Part shown: in pieces, positions 1 through 10,434 of the stretch | How positions within the stretch are numbered: position 1 is the stretch's first letter | Layout: each line of letters starts with the position of its first letter | NCBI RefSeq assembly: GCF_026210795.1 | Contig: NC_089446.1 | Coordinates: forward strand, 496,001 to 560,000 | DNA from: Rhizophagus irregularis | Taxonomy: Eukaryota; Glomeromycota; Glomeromycetes; Glomerales; Glomeraceae | Direction of reading: 5' to 3' | DNA: 64,000 nt | The notes under the pieces: generated by a model | The model's database searches: none | What the model was told of the DNA's origin: nothing | Seen by the model: the letters and a program-made list of their open reading frames with translations, nothing else | Translations under genes and position numbers: made by a program

Positions 1-960
1 CGGGAAAAAGGCAACTATCGTGGTGCCACAGCATCAATCCGATCACTGATCCAAATCTAAATGGTTTAAGAATATGGTTTGGAAAAAAAAAATAACAATG
101 AAGAAAATTGAAAAAAAAGTGAAAAATAAAATGTGGGGGAAAAGAAAAAGGATAAGAAGGAATCCGTAAAAAAAATAAGTACCGAAAAAAATTCTGAAAA
201 AAAAGAATAATCTGGTCCAAAAAAACTGAAAAAAAAAATTTTAAAATAAATTAATAATACGGTCTAAAAAAAAAGACCGAAAAAAATAATAATATAAAAA
301 ATCGGTCTTAAAAAACTAATAAAAAAAAATTTTCAGTTTGGAAAAAAAACAATAAATTCTCGGGTTGGAAAAAAAACCAACCCGAAAAAAAGGAAAAAAA
401 AAGGAAAAGAAAAAGGAAAAAGGTTCGAAAGAGAAAAGAAGAACTTAAAAAAAAAGAAAGAACTGAAAGTAAAAGATCGATTCAAGGAAAAAAAAGAAAA
501 TTAAAAAAAAAAGGAAACTGAAAGAATTCAATTCGGCTCGAAAGAAAAGATAAAAATTTAAAAATAGGTTAAAAAAAAATGAAAAAAATAAATTGAAAAA
601 ATCGGTCTAATAATCCGATTAAATTTCATTAACCGGAATTGGATTAGATTTAACAATATGACAAGCTATAAAGAATACCGATCAGCAAAATTAATTTATA
701 CAGGTTAATCTAAACGTAACGGTTACACACCAATTTTTTTAGTATATTAACAAGAAATTGCCATTCGATTTATTCAAAGAATGAAAAAAATAAGAAAGAG
801 AAAAAAAATGAAAAATTTTTTAAAAAAGAAAAAAAGGAAAAGAAAAGGTCTTTCGAAAGATAAATAATGAAATTTGAAAAAAAGAAAGAACCAGAGTAAA
901 AGATTGGTTCAAAAAAAAAATTAAAATTAAAAAAAGGTAAACTAAAAAATTTACTCAAGC
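1..960. repeat. A/G-rich low-complexity DNA
   Basis: The plus strand is almost entirely A with scattered G (runs such as GAAAAAAAAG) and occasional short phrases like TCGGTCT. The Phe-rich frames on the minus strand follow from the poly-A composition and are not genes. I see no gene here. Confidence 0.8.
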
Positions 961-1061
961 AAAATCGTAGATGATCTTTCCGCACATGTTGCAGCGGGCT
1001 ACGCCACCGAGGCGCAGAAAATCTTATCGATGGTTAAAAACATAACAAAGAAGCCTGCCAA

Positions 1062-1403
1062 AATGATTTTACCACAATTAATGTTTCCATTAAAGCTCTC
1101 CAAAATGAAATGATTCGACTTGACGTTATGTTATGCGAAACCGAAAGGCTGGCCAATCAGAAACTTTAAGCCAATCACATGCAAATTCATCTGGAAGTTC
1201 TGGTTCAAAGTTAATGTTTTAACACGTCTTTTCTATACCAAATTGCCGATTATGTCGTGCGATATGAACACTATCGGCTGTATAAAGTTAATCTACAAGA
1301 AATTAAAATTCTTGTTGCTATAGATTTTGGAACGACTCATTCGAGTTTTGCTTATATGCGTAAAGAAAATTCGGAAAATATCGTAATAAACTCTAGTTGG
1401 TAA
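1062..1403 (+). pseudogene. Broken Hsp70-like gene, N-terminal part fused to helical region
   Basis: One frame runs from about 1062 to 1403 with only two in-frame TAA stops. The first two thirds read like a charged helical segment (for example INVSIKALQNEMIRLDVML). The last part is the phosphate-1 loop of the Hsp70/actin ATPase fold (VAIDFGTTHSSFAY). It ends at NSSW beside GTAAAT, the same exon end and donor as in the paralogue at 12530. A piece upstream (about 985-1060) reads AHVAAGYATEAQK in another frame, suggesting one more frameshift. The homologous second exon follows, scrambled, at 1449-1620. Hsp70-like assignment is clear from the paralogues in this window. The upstream partner is not recognised. 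Confidence 0.75.
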
Positions 1404-1448
1404 ATTGATATTTTTCTTTTTAGTAAAATAATTAATTAATTAAAAGAC

Positions 1449-1620
1449 CAGGGCGTTAAGGTAGTTATAACTTGAGTATAGGATTCATTATATTTAAGTA
1501 CTGTAGGAGTTTTATAAGTTGGATAATTTAGAAGAACGTTCTCGTTTAATTAAATTGTTTAAATTACATCTATTTAATTTAAGAAAAAAGGAACTATCTC
1601 CACATTACAAATATGACTAA
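1449..1620 (+). pseudogene. Scrambled second exon of the Hsp70-like pseudogene
   Basis: CCAGGGCGT (the PGR of WPGREGV) follows an AATTAAAAG acceptor as in the paralogue at 12460. About 50 bases (1465-1514) then match the paralogue in inverted orientation. After that the forward match resumes as LDNLEERSRLIKLFKLHLFN. With the join TGA-CCA and the inversion, no functional product is possible. Confidence 0.65.
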
Positions 1621-1918
1621 AGTTTTGGAAATAATTTGGTCTGATTATTGCAGATTAATTTTATTAGCCAAAGATGATTTATTATGTCACACTTTACTTG
1701 TCTATAGACTTTAATATATGCACATCAATCCAAGGTTATATCAATTATAGGCAAGAAAAGAAAATCCTAAACTGATTTATAAGCATAGTGCAATCTTTTT
1801 CCAAACATAACCAATCTAGATCTTGATTAGAGTTATATTATTAAAGCCAGTGCTTCGCTCAAGATTTCTTAATCGTATCCAACTTGATCCATCTTATAGT
1901 GAAGGTCAACCATTCTAT

Positions 1919-2215
1919 CACTAAAATCGCAAATAGAGATGCAATAAATGATATTGGTTATGGCGAAAATGCTAACTGTAAATTATTCTGTACTTACCTG
2001 ATTGGCGTAAATATTATCTTTAGTAAAATAAGTCTGCAAATGATATGATAAGCGCACAATACACACTCTTGGCAACCGATCATGAACCACAACTCTTGAA
2101 AGAGCTATGGGATAACAGTAGTTCTTCAGAATGATCAGTCAGCGCATCGTCTTCCATTATGCAAGCCACAGCAGGTGCCCCTATAGGAATAACAGTAGTT
2201 TTTGACCAACCCTGC
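1919..2215 (+). repeat. Tandem repeat unit, copy 1
   Basis: It starts at ACTAAAATCGCAAA and ends at GACCAACCCTGC. The same unit recurs at 3478-3783 and in shortened form at 3804-3907. It contains two phrases ending ATAACAGTAGTT (2112 and 2189), each just after a small hairpin. The solo LTR lies between this copy and the next. Confidence 0.8.
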
Positions 2216-3453
2216 TGAGATCCCCCAATTCCCCCTGTCATCAATTTACAAGGTTGCCACATCGAACGGGCATTCTCATGGTCGAACGAACGAATGAGCG
2301 AACAAACAAACGAACGAACGAGCAATCAAACGAACAAACACGTGATCAAAACATAATTAACGAACAACAACATCAGCGAACAACGTACAACAACATTCTT
2401 GGTTCATAAAATAAATAGCGTTAGTAATACAAAACATTAAACGATATAAAATAAAATATACTTCTCTTTCCTCAAATTATATCCACTTTTACCTTTAATT
2501 TCAAACTTCGATAGCTCTCGCTACGAATTATCACTTTTCAAAACATATATTTAATTCTTCTTAAATTTTCATTAATTAAAATTAATTAATCAAACATTAA
2601 TTAAAGTTTAGGGCGAACCTATTACCTTTAATTAATATTAAACTTCATTAACAAATAATTAAACGAAACTTATATTTTATTGAGTTCTGTGGATGCGAAC
2701 TGTGGAATTACTTTGAATTCCGTTCTCTATATATACAATTGTTATGCTACTTTCTATTCTATCTATATACTATCTTTTATGTTCTTTACATATTATCTTT
2801 GAACTATCTTTCTAATATACTATCTATATTTTAGATACGCTATCTTTTAATATGCTATCCTATATATTATTTTATATATTATCTTTTCTATTATTCAAAT
2901 ATTACATCGTAAAGAAATAATTTATAACCCATCTTTTATGGCTGTGCTATCTTTTCTTTAAAATAATCTTTCAAATATTATGTCGTAAAGATATAATTCA
3001 TCTTTTGTGGCTGTGTTATCTTTTATATATGTTCTTTTTAATATGTTATCTTTTATATTCCATCTTTATGCCATCTTTTCATATTATCTTCTATATTATT
3101 TTATGTTCTCCAATCTTTCCGACATTATTTTATATATTCTTTTAATCCACTTTATGTGTTTCGCTCATAATCTACCTTTTGTGGCTTATAATTATTCTTT
3201 CTTGTCGTTCTCATTGTTAAAGATCGCTAAGCCGCAAATGATCGACTCTATTTATCCTATTGGTTCTTTGTCAATCATCCAATAAATATTACATCATGTA
3301 GATCATTACTCTTCTTAAATGTTTATCCTTTTCGGCTAATTATTTATCCATCCACACCAATCCACGATTAATTTGTTTGTTCTTAATACTTGATAATTAC
3401 ATTTGGCGGTTGAATTTTATCATCTTTTCGTGCTTGATATTCGGCCGTTTACA
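2216..3453. mobile_element. Solo LTR of an LTR retrotransposon
   Basis: 1238 bp bounded by TG (TGAGATCC) and CA (CGTTTACA) and flanked by the 4-bp direct repeat CTGC (2212-2215 and 3454-3457). An uninterrupted site is preserved near 3783 (CCCTGCCCATGACC), which confirms the ends. An inverted, longer copy lies at 53485-56683. Read on the minus strand it begins TGTAAACGG and carries a TATATATAGAG box near 2728-2738 that could be the LTR promoter. It contains GAAC/GAACGAAC microsatellite and ATCTTTTATAT-type repeats. No internal region is present, so this is the product of LTR-LTR recombination. Confidence 0.85.
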
Positions 3454-3477
3454 CTGCCCATAACCTACATATGGGGC

Positions 3478-3783
3478 CACTAAAATCGCAAAGAGAAATA
3501 TAATAAATGATATTGGTTATGACGAAAATGCTAACTAAATTATTCTTACTTAACCTGATTAATAAAATAAGTCTGCAAATGATTTGATAGCTTGATTGAC
3601 AAGTTGACAGGTGATTGAGCGCATGATACACACTCTTGGCAACCGATCATGAACCACAACTCTTGAAAGAGCTATGGGATAACAGTAGTTCTTCAGAATG
3701 AATCGGTCAGCGCATCGTCTTCCATTACGCAAGTTATGGCAGGTGCCCCTATAAGAATAACAGTAGTTTTTGACCAACCCTGC
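3478..3783 (+). repeat. Tandem repeat unit, copy 2
   Basis: Nearly the same sequence as 1919-2215, with a slightly longer middle (GATTGACAAGTTGACAGG). It keeps both ATAACAGTAGTT phrases and the CCACAACTC..GAG..TGG hairpin. Confidence 0.8.
3620..3766 (+). ncRNA. Possible H/ACA-like structured RNA
   Basis: A hairpin CCA-CAA-CTCTT-GAA-AGAG-CTA-TGG is followed by ATAACA, which fits the H-box pattern ANANNA. A second small hairpin follows and then AATAACAGTA with a T run, which fits an ACA box three bases before the end. The fourth, diverged copy (4045-4815) keeps both phrases while hairpin bases change together (CTCTT..AGAG to CTC..GAG; CCT..AGG to CTTC..GAAG). This is a pattern match by eye; no guide target was identified. 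Confidence 0.25.
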
Positions 3784-3803
3784 CCATGACCTACATATGG
3801 GGC

Positions 3804-3907
3804 CACTAAAATTGCAAAAGAGAGATGTAATAAATGATATAGGTTATGACGAAAATGCCACGGCAGGTGCCCCTATAGGAATAACAGTAGTTTTTGACCA
3901 ACCCTAC
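3804..3907 (+). repeat. Tandem repeat unit, copy 3 (internally deleted)
   Basis: It starts like copies 1 and 2 (CACTAAAATTGC), then jumps from GAAAATGC to CGGCAGGTGCCCC. The first hairpin is lost and only the second ATAACAGTAGTT phrase remains. Confidence 0.75.
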
Positions 3908-4044
3908 CCATGACCTACATATGGGGTCAAGTAATCCTTTTGCTGGGATATTCAATAAAAGCAAGCATCAGCACAAAGTTAGGTAGTACAATTAAGACTT
4001 TATTTTAAGATACTTACAAGGCACTAAAGGAAAAACTTGCATTT

Positions 4045-4815
4045 CCGGGTACGCACTCACAGTATAACTCTTAACAACCAAGTGTGAGCCACATAGAGGT
4101 TGGAACCGGTTAAACTTAACCGGTTAATTAACCAGTTAAAACGGTTAACCGGTTAAAACATTTGTTAACCGGTTAAAAAACAATTTTTAACCGGTTAAAT
4201 TAACCAGTTAAATTAACCGGTTAAATTAATCGGTTAAATTAATCGGTTAAATTAACCGGTTAAATTAATCGGTTAAATTAACCGGTTAAATTAATCGGTT
4301 AAATTAACCGGTTAAAATGCGTAATTCTGGCCAAATTTACAGTGCCGGCCAGAATTATAAATCACGGGACTTCGGATAAAAGTTTAGCCACCAGGTAAGA
4401 CCAGGTGGTGGAAATTTTTGTGTTATATAAAATTCATAATGCGGGCCGAAATTCATAGTGCCAGCCGGACAATTTTGGCCTGAATTTCGTCTTTCAGCTA
4501 GAGTTTCGTTTCGATAGTTAGAGTTTTGGTCTGGCCTAATTTTGGCCGATATTTGATGCTAATCCTGGCCAAATTTTAATTCTGACTAGGATTGAGTTTT
4601 AACCGGTTAATTAACCGGTTAAAGGTTTGGTTAACCGGTTATTAACCGGTTAAGACTTTTTGGACCGGTTCCAACCTCTAGAGCCACAACTCAAGAGCTA
4701 TGGGATAACAGTAGTTTTTCAGAACACTCAATAGTTATACTGTCTTCTGTGAGAGAATCTGGTTACAAACGTGCCTTCTGATGAAGAATAACAGTAGTTT
4801 TTGTCCGCTTATGCC
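4045..4815 (+). repeat. Diverged fourth repeat copy, interrupted by a hAT-like element
   Basis: CACTCACAGTATAACTCTTAACAACC up to 4093 and GAGCCACAACTCAAGAGC from 4681 join across one copy of the 8-bp duplication GAGCCACA. The joined unit keeps GGGATAACAGTAGTT (from 4703) and AATAACAGTAGTTTTTG (about 4787) but is otherwise diverged from copies 1-3. Confidence 0.65.
4094..4680. mobile_element. hAT-like non-autonomous element M1 (AACCGGTTAA array)
   Basis: 587 bp with ends TAGAGGTTGGAACCGG and CCGGTTCCAACCTCTA as inverted repeats, flanked by the 8-bp duplication GAGCCACA (4086-4093, 4681-4688). TAGAG fits the YARNG start known for hAT elements. Both subterminal regions are arrays of the palindrome TTAACCGGTTAA, dense at 4107-4315 and 4594-4650. 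The core (TGGCCAAATTT, GGCCGAAATTC) is non-coding. Confidence 0.85.
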
Positions 4816-5503
4816 AGACTACATCTCACAGGATACGTTCTATTTTACAAAAATAAAGGGAAAAAATTTAGTACACCCAATAGACAATCTGCTTGGTAGT
4901 TGTTAATGATCTTGGTTTCCTGAGTCTTCATCCGGTAAGATGTGCATACTGTTGCTGTAAGATTTTTTCTTTTTTGGTATTGCACCATTCGGAACAGGTT
5001 TCTCCTAAAATTCTATTACAGAATCAACGTTAGCGATGTTAAGAATATTTCATCATAGATATGATTAACATTAGACTAATATGCCAGAAACGGGATTACA
5101 GAAAATATTTTATTAAAGCTCAAGAACATGAGGAAATGAAAACGCGAAACTAAAAAATGCAATTAGTACTTACAAGCTGGAGATGCAAATAGTATCGTGT
5201 AAATCCAAAGCAAGCCGTAAGCTTTCATACATAATAATGCACATAATACTTTTTGTAGGTTTTTTTCAAAGTCTGAGAAGAAGAAAAAGCCTGAGAAAGA
5301 AGAAAAAGTCCGAGAAGAAGAAAACGATTATCAATACAAGTTTCCATTGAGCCAATAAATTATCAACATGTTTGTGTCGCGGTTTCGTGATTGTGTACGC
5401 GGTTTTATATGATCACGTTAAATTTATTCAGTAAGATCGACATCGTGCATAGCACAAAACGCACGTGACCTCTTATTCTGGACTCTTATTGCGACTGCGA
5501 GAC
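4816..5503. other. Intergenic, no gene seen
   Basis: AT-rich sequence with a short purine-rich imperfect repeat (GAGAAGAAGAAAAAGCC type) near 5270-5325. I see no open frame or recognisable element. Confidence 0.5.
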
Positions 5504-5521
5504 AATAATGGATCAATAGAT

Positions 5522-5766
5522 TACCGCCATCCATTTAATGATCGTGGCGTGGCGCGCGCTTGATAATTCTCTTTAGATATTGATCTGTCTTCTATTTCAT
5601 TATAATCTAGACTTGTTTTATTTCTAATGTAAACCCGTTAAACTTTTTTTATTTTTTCTTTTTTTAGTGCTGGTTCTTCTTTTCTTGTTCTTAGTGCTAG
5701 TAGAAGCGTAGTTTTAATGTAACAGACAACATTCACTCCTTTTTTAGAAATAAAGTAACTAAAATA
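5522..5766 (+). mobile_element. Small retroposon with 18-bp target duplication
   Basis: 245 bp flanked by identical copies of AATAATGGATCAATAGAT (5504-5521 and 5767-5784). The right end is A-rich (AAATAAAGTAACTAAAATAA), including an AATAAA-like signal. The left part is GC-richer (GTGGCGTGGCGCGCGC). There are no inverted ends. This is the signature of an RNA copied by LINE machinery, either a SINE or a retroposed transcript end. The parent gene is not identifiable here. Confidence 0.65.
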
Positions 5767-5784
5767 AATAATGGATCAATAGAT

Positions 5785-7210
5785 CAACTGAAAAATTAGG
5801 TATGAAAGGGTTTGCAAATGAGACTATTTTAGTTTATTGAGATCAAAAGTTATCTTCCTCGTATGAGTTTATAAACTTAAAGTGAATGGATTTTCTAAAC
5901 ATAATACTGTATTTATATTTTTGTCACAGTCAGTTATTTCATACTATCTTTAATGTATTTTTTTTCTTTTTTTCCTTATTTATTATTACGTCGTATTATG
6001 GGATTTTTTTATAAAATTTATCTAATTATTTAATCTTTTTTACCTTAGACGCTATTTAAGTGAAATTTAGTATAAGAAACTATACTTGAGATGAACAAAT
6101 CTAATTGAAATTTAACTTAAAACAAAATATTTTGATTCTTTATCAACTTAGATTATTTACCTTGTACAAAACTTTCTAAAATTTTTAAAAGACGAACGTG
6201 AATTAAATATTGTCGTGATCACGTGATTGATAGTCAATTGTGGCTTTCAACCTTTGAGATTTTGTGATCTCGTATTACATGACACACATTACTCATATTC
6301 AGTTTTTTTTTTTGATCATCACCTTGCGGATCATCACTTTGAAAACGGAAATAATGAAATTTACGCTTTTTTTAATAAATATTAAATAGGTCACATTTTT
6401 TTATTTGCCAAAAAAAATATATATAAGTTATTCATTTACTTTTTTTAAAAAAAACTCATTTAAACGAAAAATTTTAAAGTATGATTGTAAATATAACAAC
6501 AATTATGTATATGCTTTCATTTATCTGATGAAAGTATTAATAATGGTATCTTACAAAAAGGCTCAGCTATTCCTTGTATTGATGATGAAAATGTATTTAT
6601 AGTAAATCTAAATATAGACAAAAAATATTCTTGCTTAGAACAGATAGCATTACAACCACTTTCTATTTCATAAAAACAAACATATAATATATAGGTATAA
6701 TAAAATAATTAAATTTAAAACCAAAATATGTTTGTACTACTTAATTTGTTGTACATATATATACAACACAACTGATTATATTTGAAGGCTACCCCTTGGG
6801 CTGCCATGATGGTAAAAGTCTGGTCCTTACTACTAAAATGTTAAACTCGAGAGATAAATTAAAATTACAAAGATCGTCATATTATTTGATATCAAATAAA
6901 AAAAAGAATTCAAGACAAATTAGTCGTAATTCCAAAGGTTATAGTATTATGTAAGTTCGGTAGCCTTCAAAATGTAACCTGGATAAATTGTGATCCTAAA
7001 TAATTAATTTGAGTGGTTATATTTTATTTATTGATTTTTATTTTGATTACGGATAGGTGATGTTCATGTGAAGTATGTTACATTTTAGAATTTGTGAAAC
7101 CATTTTTTTGATATAAAGTTGCCGCTCACGCTAAAATAAGTTAAATTTTGGAATTTAAATTTCTTATTTCAATAAAAAAAAAAAGAACTTGTTAAAATTT
7201 AAATAACATC
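5785..7210. other. Intergenic region upstream of the Hsp70-like gene
   Basis: About 1.4 kb of AT-rich DNA with poly-T and poly-A runs. The short open frame at 6405-6602 has no recognisable motif and looks like chance. No strong TATA box was found close to the ATG at 7211. Confidence 0.45.
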
Positions 7211-9878
7211 ATGACTAATGAATGCTCAAATTCCGAAAATTTATTTCCTGCTGATAATCAACATGAAGTTGTCGAAAAACTTGAAATTGGTTTCAAAAGA
7301 TTAAATAATAAATTTATAAATTTATTAGAAGAAAATCAAAGAATTAAACAACACAATAATAATCTTCAAGAAGAAAATCAAGAAATCCTATATATTAATT
7401 CGGAATTAAATGAAAAATATCAAGAAATCTTACGTACTAATTCGGAATTAAATGAAAAAAATCAAGAAATTTCACGTACTAATTTAGAATTAAATAAAAA
7501 AAATCAGGAAATCTTACGTAATAACTCAAATTTAATTAAAGAAAATGAAAATGTTTTACGTATTAATAATGATTTAAAAGAAAAACTTCAAAAGATAGAT
7601 GAACAATTTGAAAAACTTCAACAGGATTTAAATTTAGAGAAACAAAAAAATAAAGAAATTCAACGTCTTGAAATAGTTTCTCAAAATTTAGAAAAAAATT
7701 TAAAAATATTGGAAGTAGATGAAATTGATATCAATACTATTAATGCTTTTAAAGAGAACAACGAACAAGAAAATTGTAATATTGACAATAGTCCAACAAC
7801 CTTCGCTTTAAATGATAGTAAAAGTATGTGGTAATGAACTTTTTAAAAAATTTTATTAATACTGATTAAACGAATTAATGCTTTTTATGTAATTTAAAGG
7901 TTTGGAGAAAGATATTGTGAAACACATTAAAATCGTGGTTGGATTAGACTTCGGAACAAATTATTCTGGATTCTCTTATTGCCATGTTGCTAATAAACAA
8001 AATATAATTTCAAATTATGTATGGCCTGGGTTTGGGGTAGCTGGCGTGTATAAAACAAATACAGTTCTTCAATATGATAATGAATATAATAATGTGTTGT
8101 GCTGGGGTGCTGAAGCTTTAAGAGTAAGACCAAAACGAAAAAATAGAAAACAAAATAGTCAACCCGTTGAATTGTTCAAATTACACCTGGGTTACTTGCC
8201 AGATAATTTAAAACCAAAACTTCCAATTAATTACAAAAAGGCTATTACTGACTATCTTAGAGAAATCGGAAAGGTATGAATTATAATTCCAAATTTCCAA
8301 TATTATTTTAATTTTAATTTTAAATTTCTACTTATTTTAATAATTTTAATACTAATTTTTAGTTAATTAAAGAAAATATTAGATGCAAGTGGCATGGAAT
8401 TAAATACTCTAAAAACGTATTGTTAGTACTTACAATTCCTGCAGAATATTCAGAAATAGAAAAGGCTATTATGAGAGAATGCGTATTTGAGGCAGCCCTC
8501 ATTAAAAATATGGACTCAGAAAAACTGCAATTTACTACAGAGTGTAAGTGGGTTTTAAAAAATAAAGCTTTTATTAATTTAATGTAATTGATTTTTCTTT
8601 ACTTACAGCTGAAGCCGCTGCATTATATTGTTTAAAAAACGAATTAAAATATGAAATAGGAGGCAAGTTTTGATTATTAATTATTTTAATTTAAAAGATA
8701 TTCAAGTAATTTTTCATTCATATCTTTTAGAAGCATTTATGTTTGTTGACTGTGGTGAGTATACTACAGATTTGACTACTCATAAGTTAGTCAGAAATGA
8801 TCCATTGTATATAGATAAAGCTACAGTACACATTAGAGACTTCTGTGGAAGTAGATTGATTAATGAAGAATTTATTAAATTTTTATGTGAAAGACTTGGA
8901 ACTTGTGCTATAGATCTATTGAAAGAAAATAATTATAGTCATTTACAATATATGATCCAAGTTTTCCGTGAACGTATAATGGAACCCTTTACAGGTGATA
9001 ATATGGAGTTTCAAAATGTACTAGACATTGATGAAGTATCTCCAAATTTGCCACAGTATGTCAGTGAAGAAACTAGGGAAATCATGAAAGAAAATGAGTG
9101 GTTGATTGACATTAAATATAATGACATAAAAAAAATGTTTGATCCGGTTGTTGATAGAATTATTCGTTTAATATATATACAACTTTCAAATAATAAAGAA
9201 AATTGTTCAACAATATTTTTAACTGGGAATTTTTGTGAAAACAAATATTTACAGAATAGAATAAAAGAAGAATTTAGTCATCATGTGAATAATATTTCAG
9301 TTCCCGATTACCCAGAAGCAGCAGTTGCACGTGGAGGTGTAATTTATGGATTATCCATTATATCAACTATTTTGGATGATGTTGAATTTGACATTTTAAA
9401 ACCTGCTATTTCTCCGAGAGTCCTTAAATATACTTATGGAATTAAATATAACTGGAAAGGTAGTGAGGATCCTACTCATGGTGGCAAAAATTGTAGATTT
9501 AAAACTTTGGTCAAACGAGGCACTGAAATTACATTTGATCAAACTTTTTCCTTTAATTTTAAACCCGAATCTAAGACAAGTGAAAGTTTTGCAATTTACT
9601 ATACACAAAAGTACAATATTGAGTACTGTGATGAACCAGGAATGACACTACTTGGGAAATTAAATATTGACCTTCCAGGTAAATCTCAACTATTTATATA
9701 ATGAAAATATATAAATTATAATTAACTTTTTTTGTAATCATTATTAGACGTACATCTTGATAATAGAAGGATTGATTTCGGGCTAACCTTTGGTCAATAT
9801 GAAATTATTGCATCTACAAGGAATGAAAATAGACAAAAACATGAGATTACTTTTTGTTATCCAAATGATGATTTTTGA
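7211..9878 (+). CDS. Hsp70-like ATPase with N-terminal coiled coil
   Basis: Six exons fit in frame: 7211-7823, 7900-8273, 8363-8543, 8609-8662, 8731-9678 and 9748-9878, giving about 766 residues. Introns start GT except the fourth, which is GCAAGT...TTTTAG. Residues 20-180 are a coiled coil built from 14-residue repeats (LNEKNQEILRTNSE type). After the first intron comes a divergent Hsp70/actin-fold ATPase: phosphate-1 loop GLDFGTNYSGFSY, then PVELFKLHLG, TIPAEYSE, the phosphate-2 loop FVDCGEYTTDLTT and the adenosine-loop region FLTGNFCENKYLQNRI. The usual GGGT of phosphate 2 is GEYT, so ATP turnover may differ. The substrate-binding domain of true Hsp70 is absent, as is usual in this expanded fungal family. 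Its role is unknown. It converges with the related minus-strand gene at 10435-12636. Confidence 0.8.
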
Positions 9879-10434
9879 TTTTATAAAGAGTTAAATTATA
9901 AATTTTACCTTATTTATATAATGTATAAAAACTAATTTTTAGGTAGTTTTATTCATTTATTTTATATATAATATGCATTAAAATTGTAAAAAATTTAGTT
10001 TTTTTAAACTGGAATAAATATAAATATATAATATGGTAAAGGTGAATTTTACCCGAGGTGAATTTCCCTCTGGTGAATTTCCTTCTGGTAAGTGCTACAA
10101 TTCACTTATATATATAATAATATACATACTAGTAATATATATATAGTACGGTATATCTGGTATTATAAATTATTTAAAAAAAAACGTATATTTTGCGTGG
10201 CATCCATTTCTTTATTTTTATGAGATTATATCGTAGTACTAAATTTTATGATGTCGATCATAGAAGTTTTGATTTGAATATGAGATTTAATTATCTGAAC
10301 ATAAAAAATCATAAGGTAAATATTTGTTGGTGCAACATAAGATATCACAGTGATATTCGGAATGTAAATAATTGTTATATAATTTATTAGTATAATATGG
10401 GATGTTATATAATAATAATAATAATTAACAAATA
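9879..10434. other. Convergent intergenic region with short tandem repeat
   Basis: This separates the 3' ends of two Hsp70-like genes. Positions 10041-10089 hold three copies of a 15-base repeat (GGTGAATTTCCCTCT type), followed by a TATATA-rich stretch. I see no gene. Confidence 0.5.

Noticed and set aside
770-985. 71-codon minus-strand frame of mostly Phe/Ser
   Set aside because: Direct consequence of the A-rich plus strand.
2080-3285. Short open frames at 2080-2325 (minus) and 3007-3285 (plus)
   Set aside because: They lie wholly or mainly within the solo LTR and its microsatellites. Neither has a motif and both are unsupported in the partner LTR.
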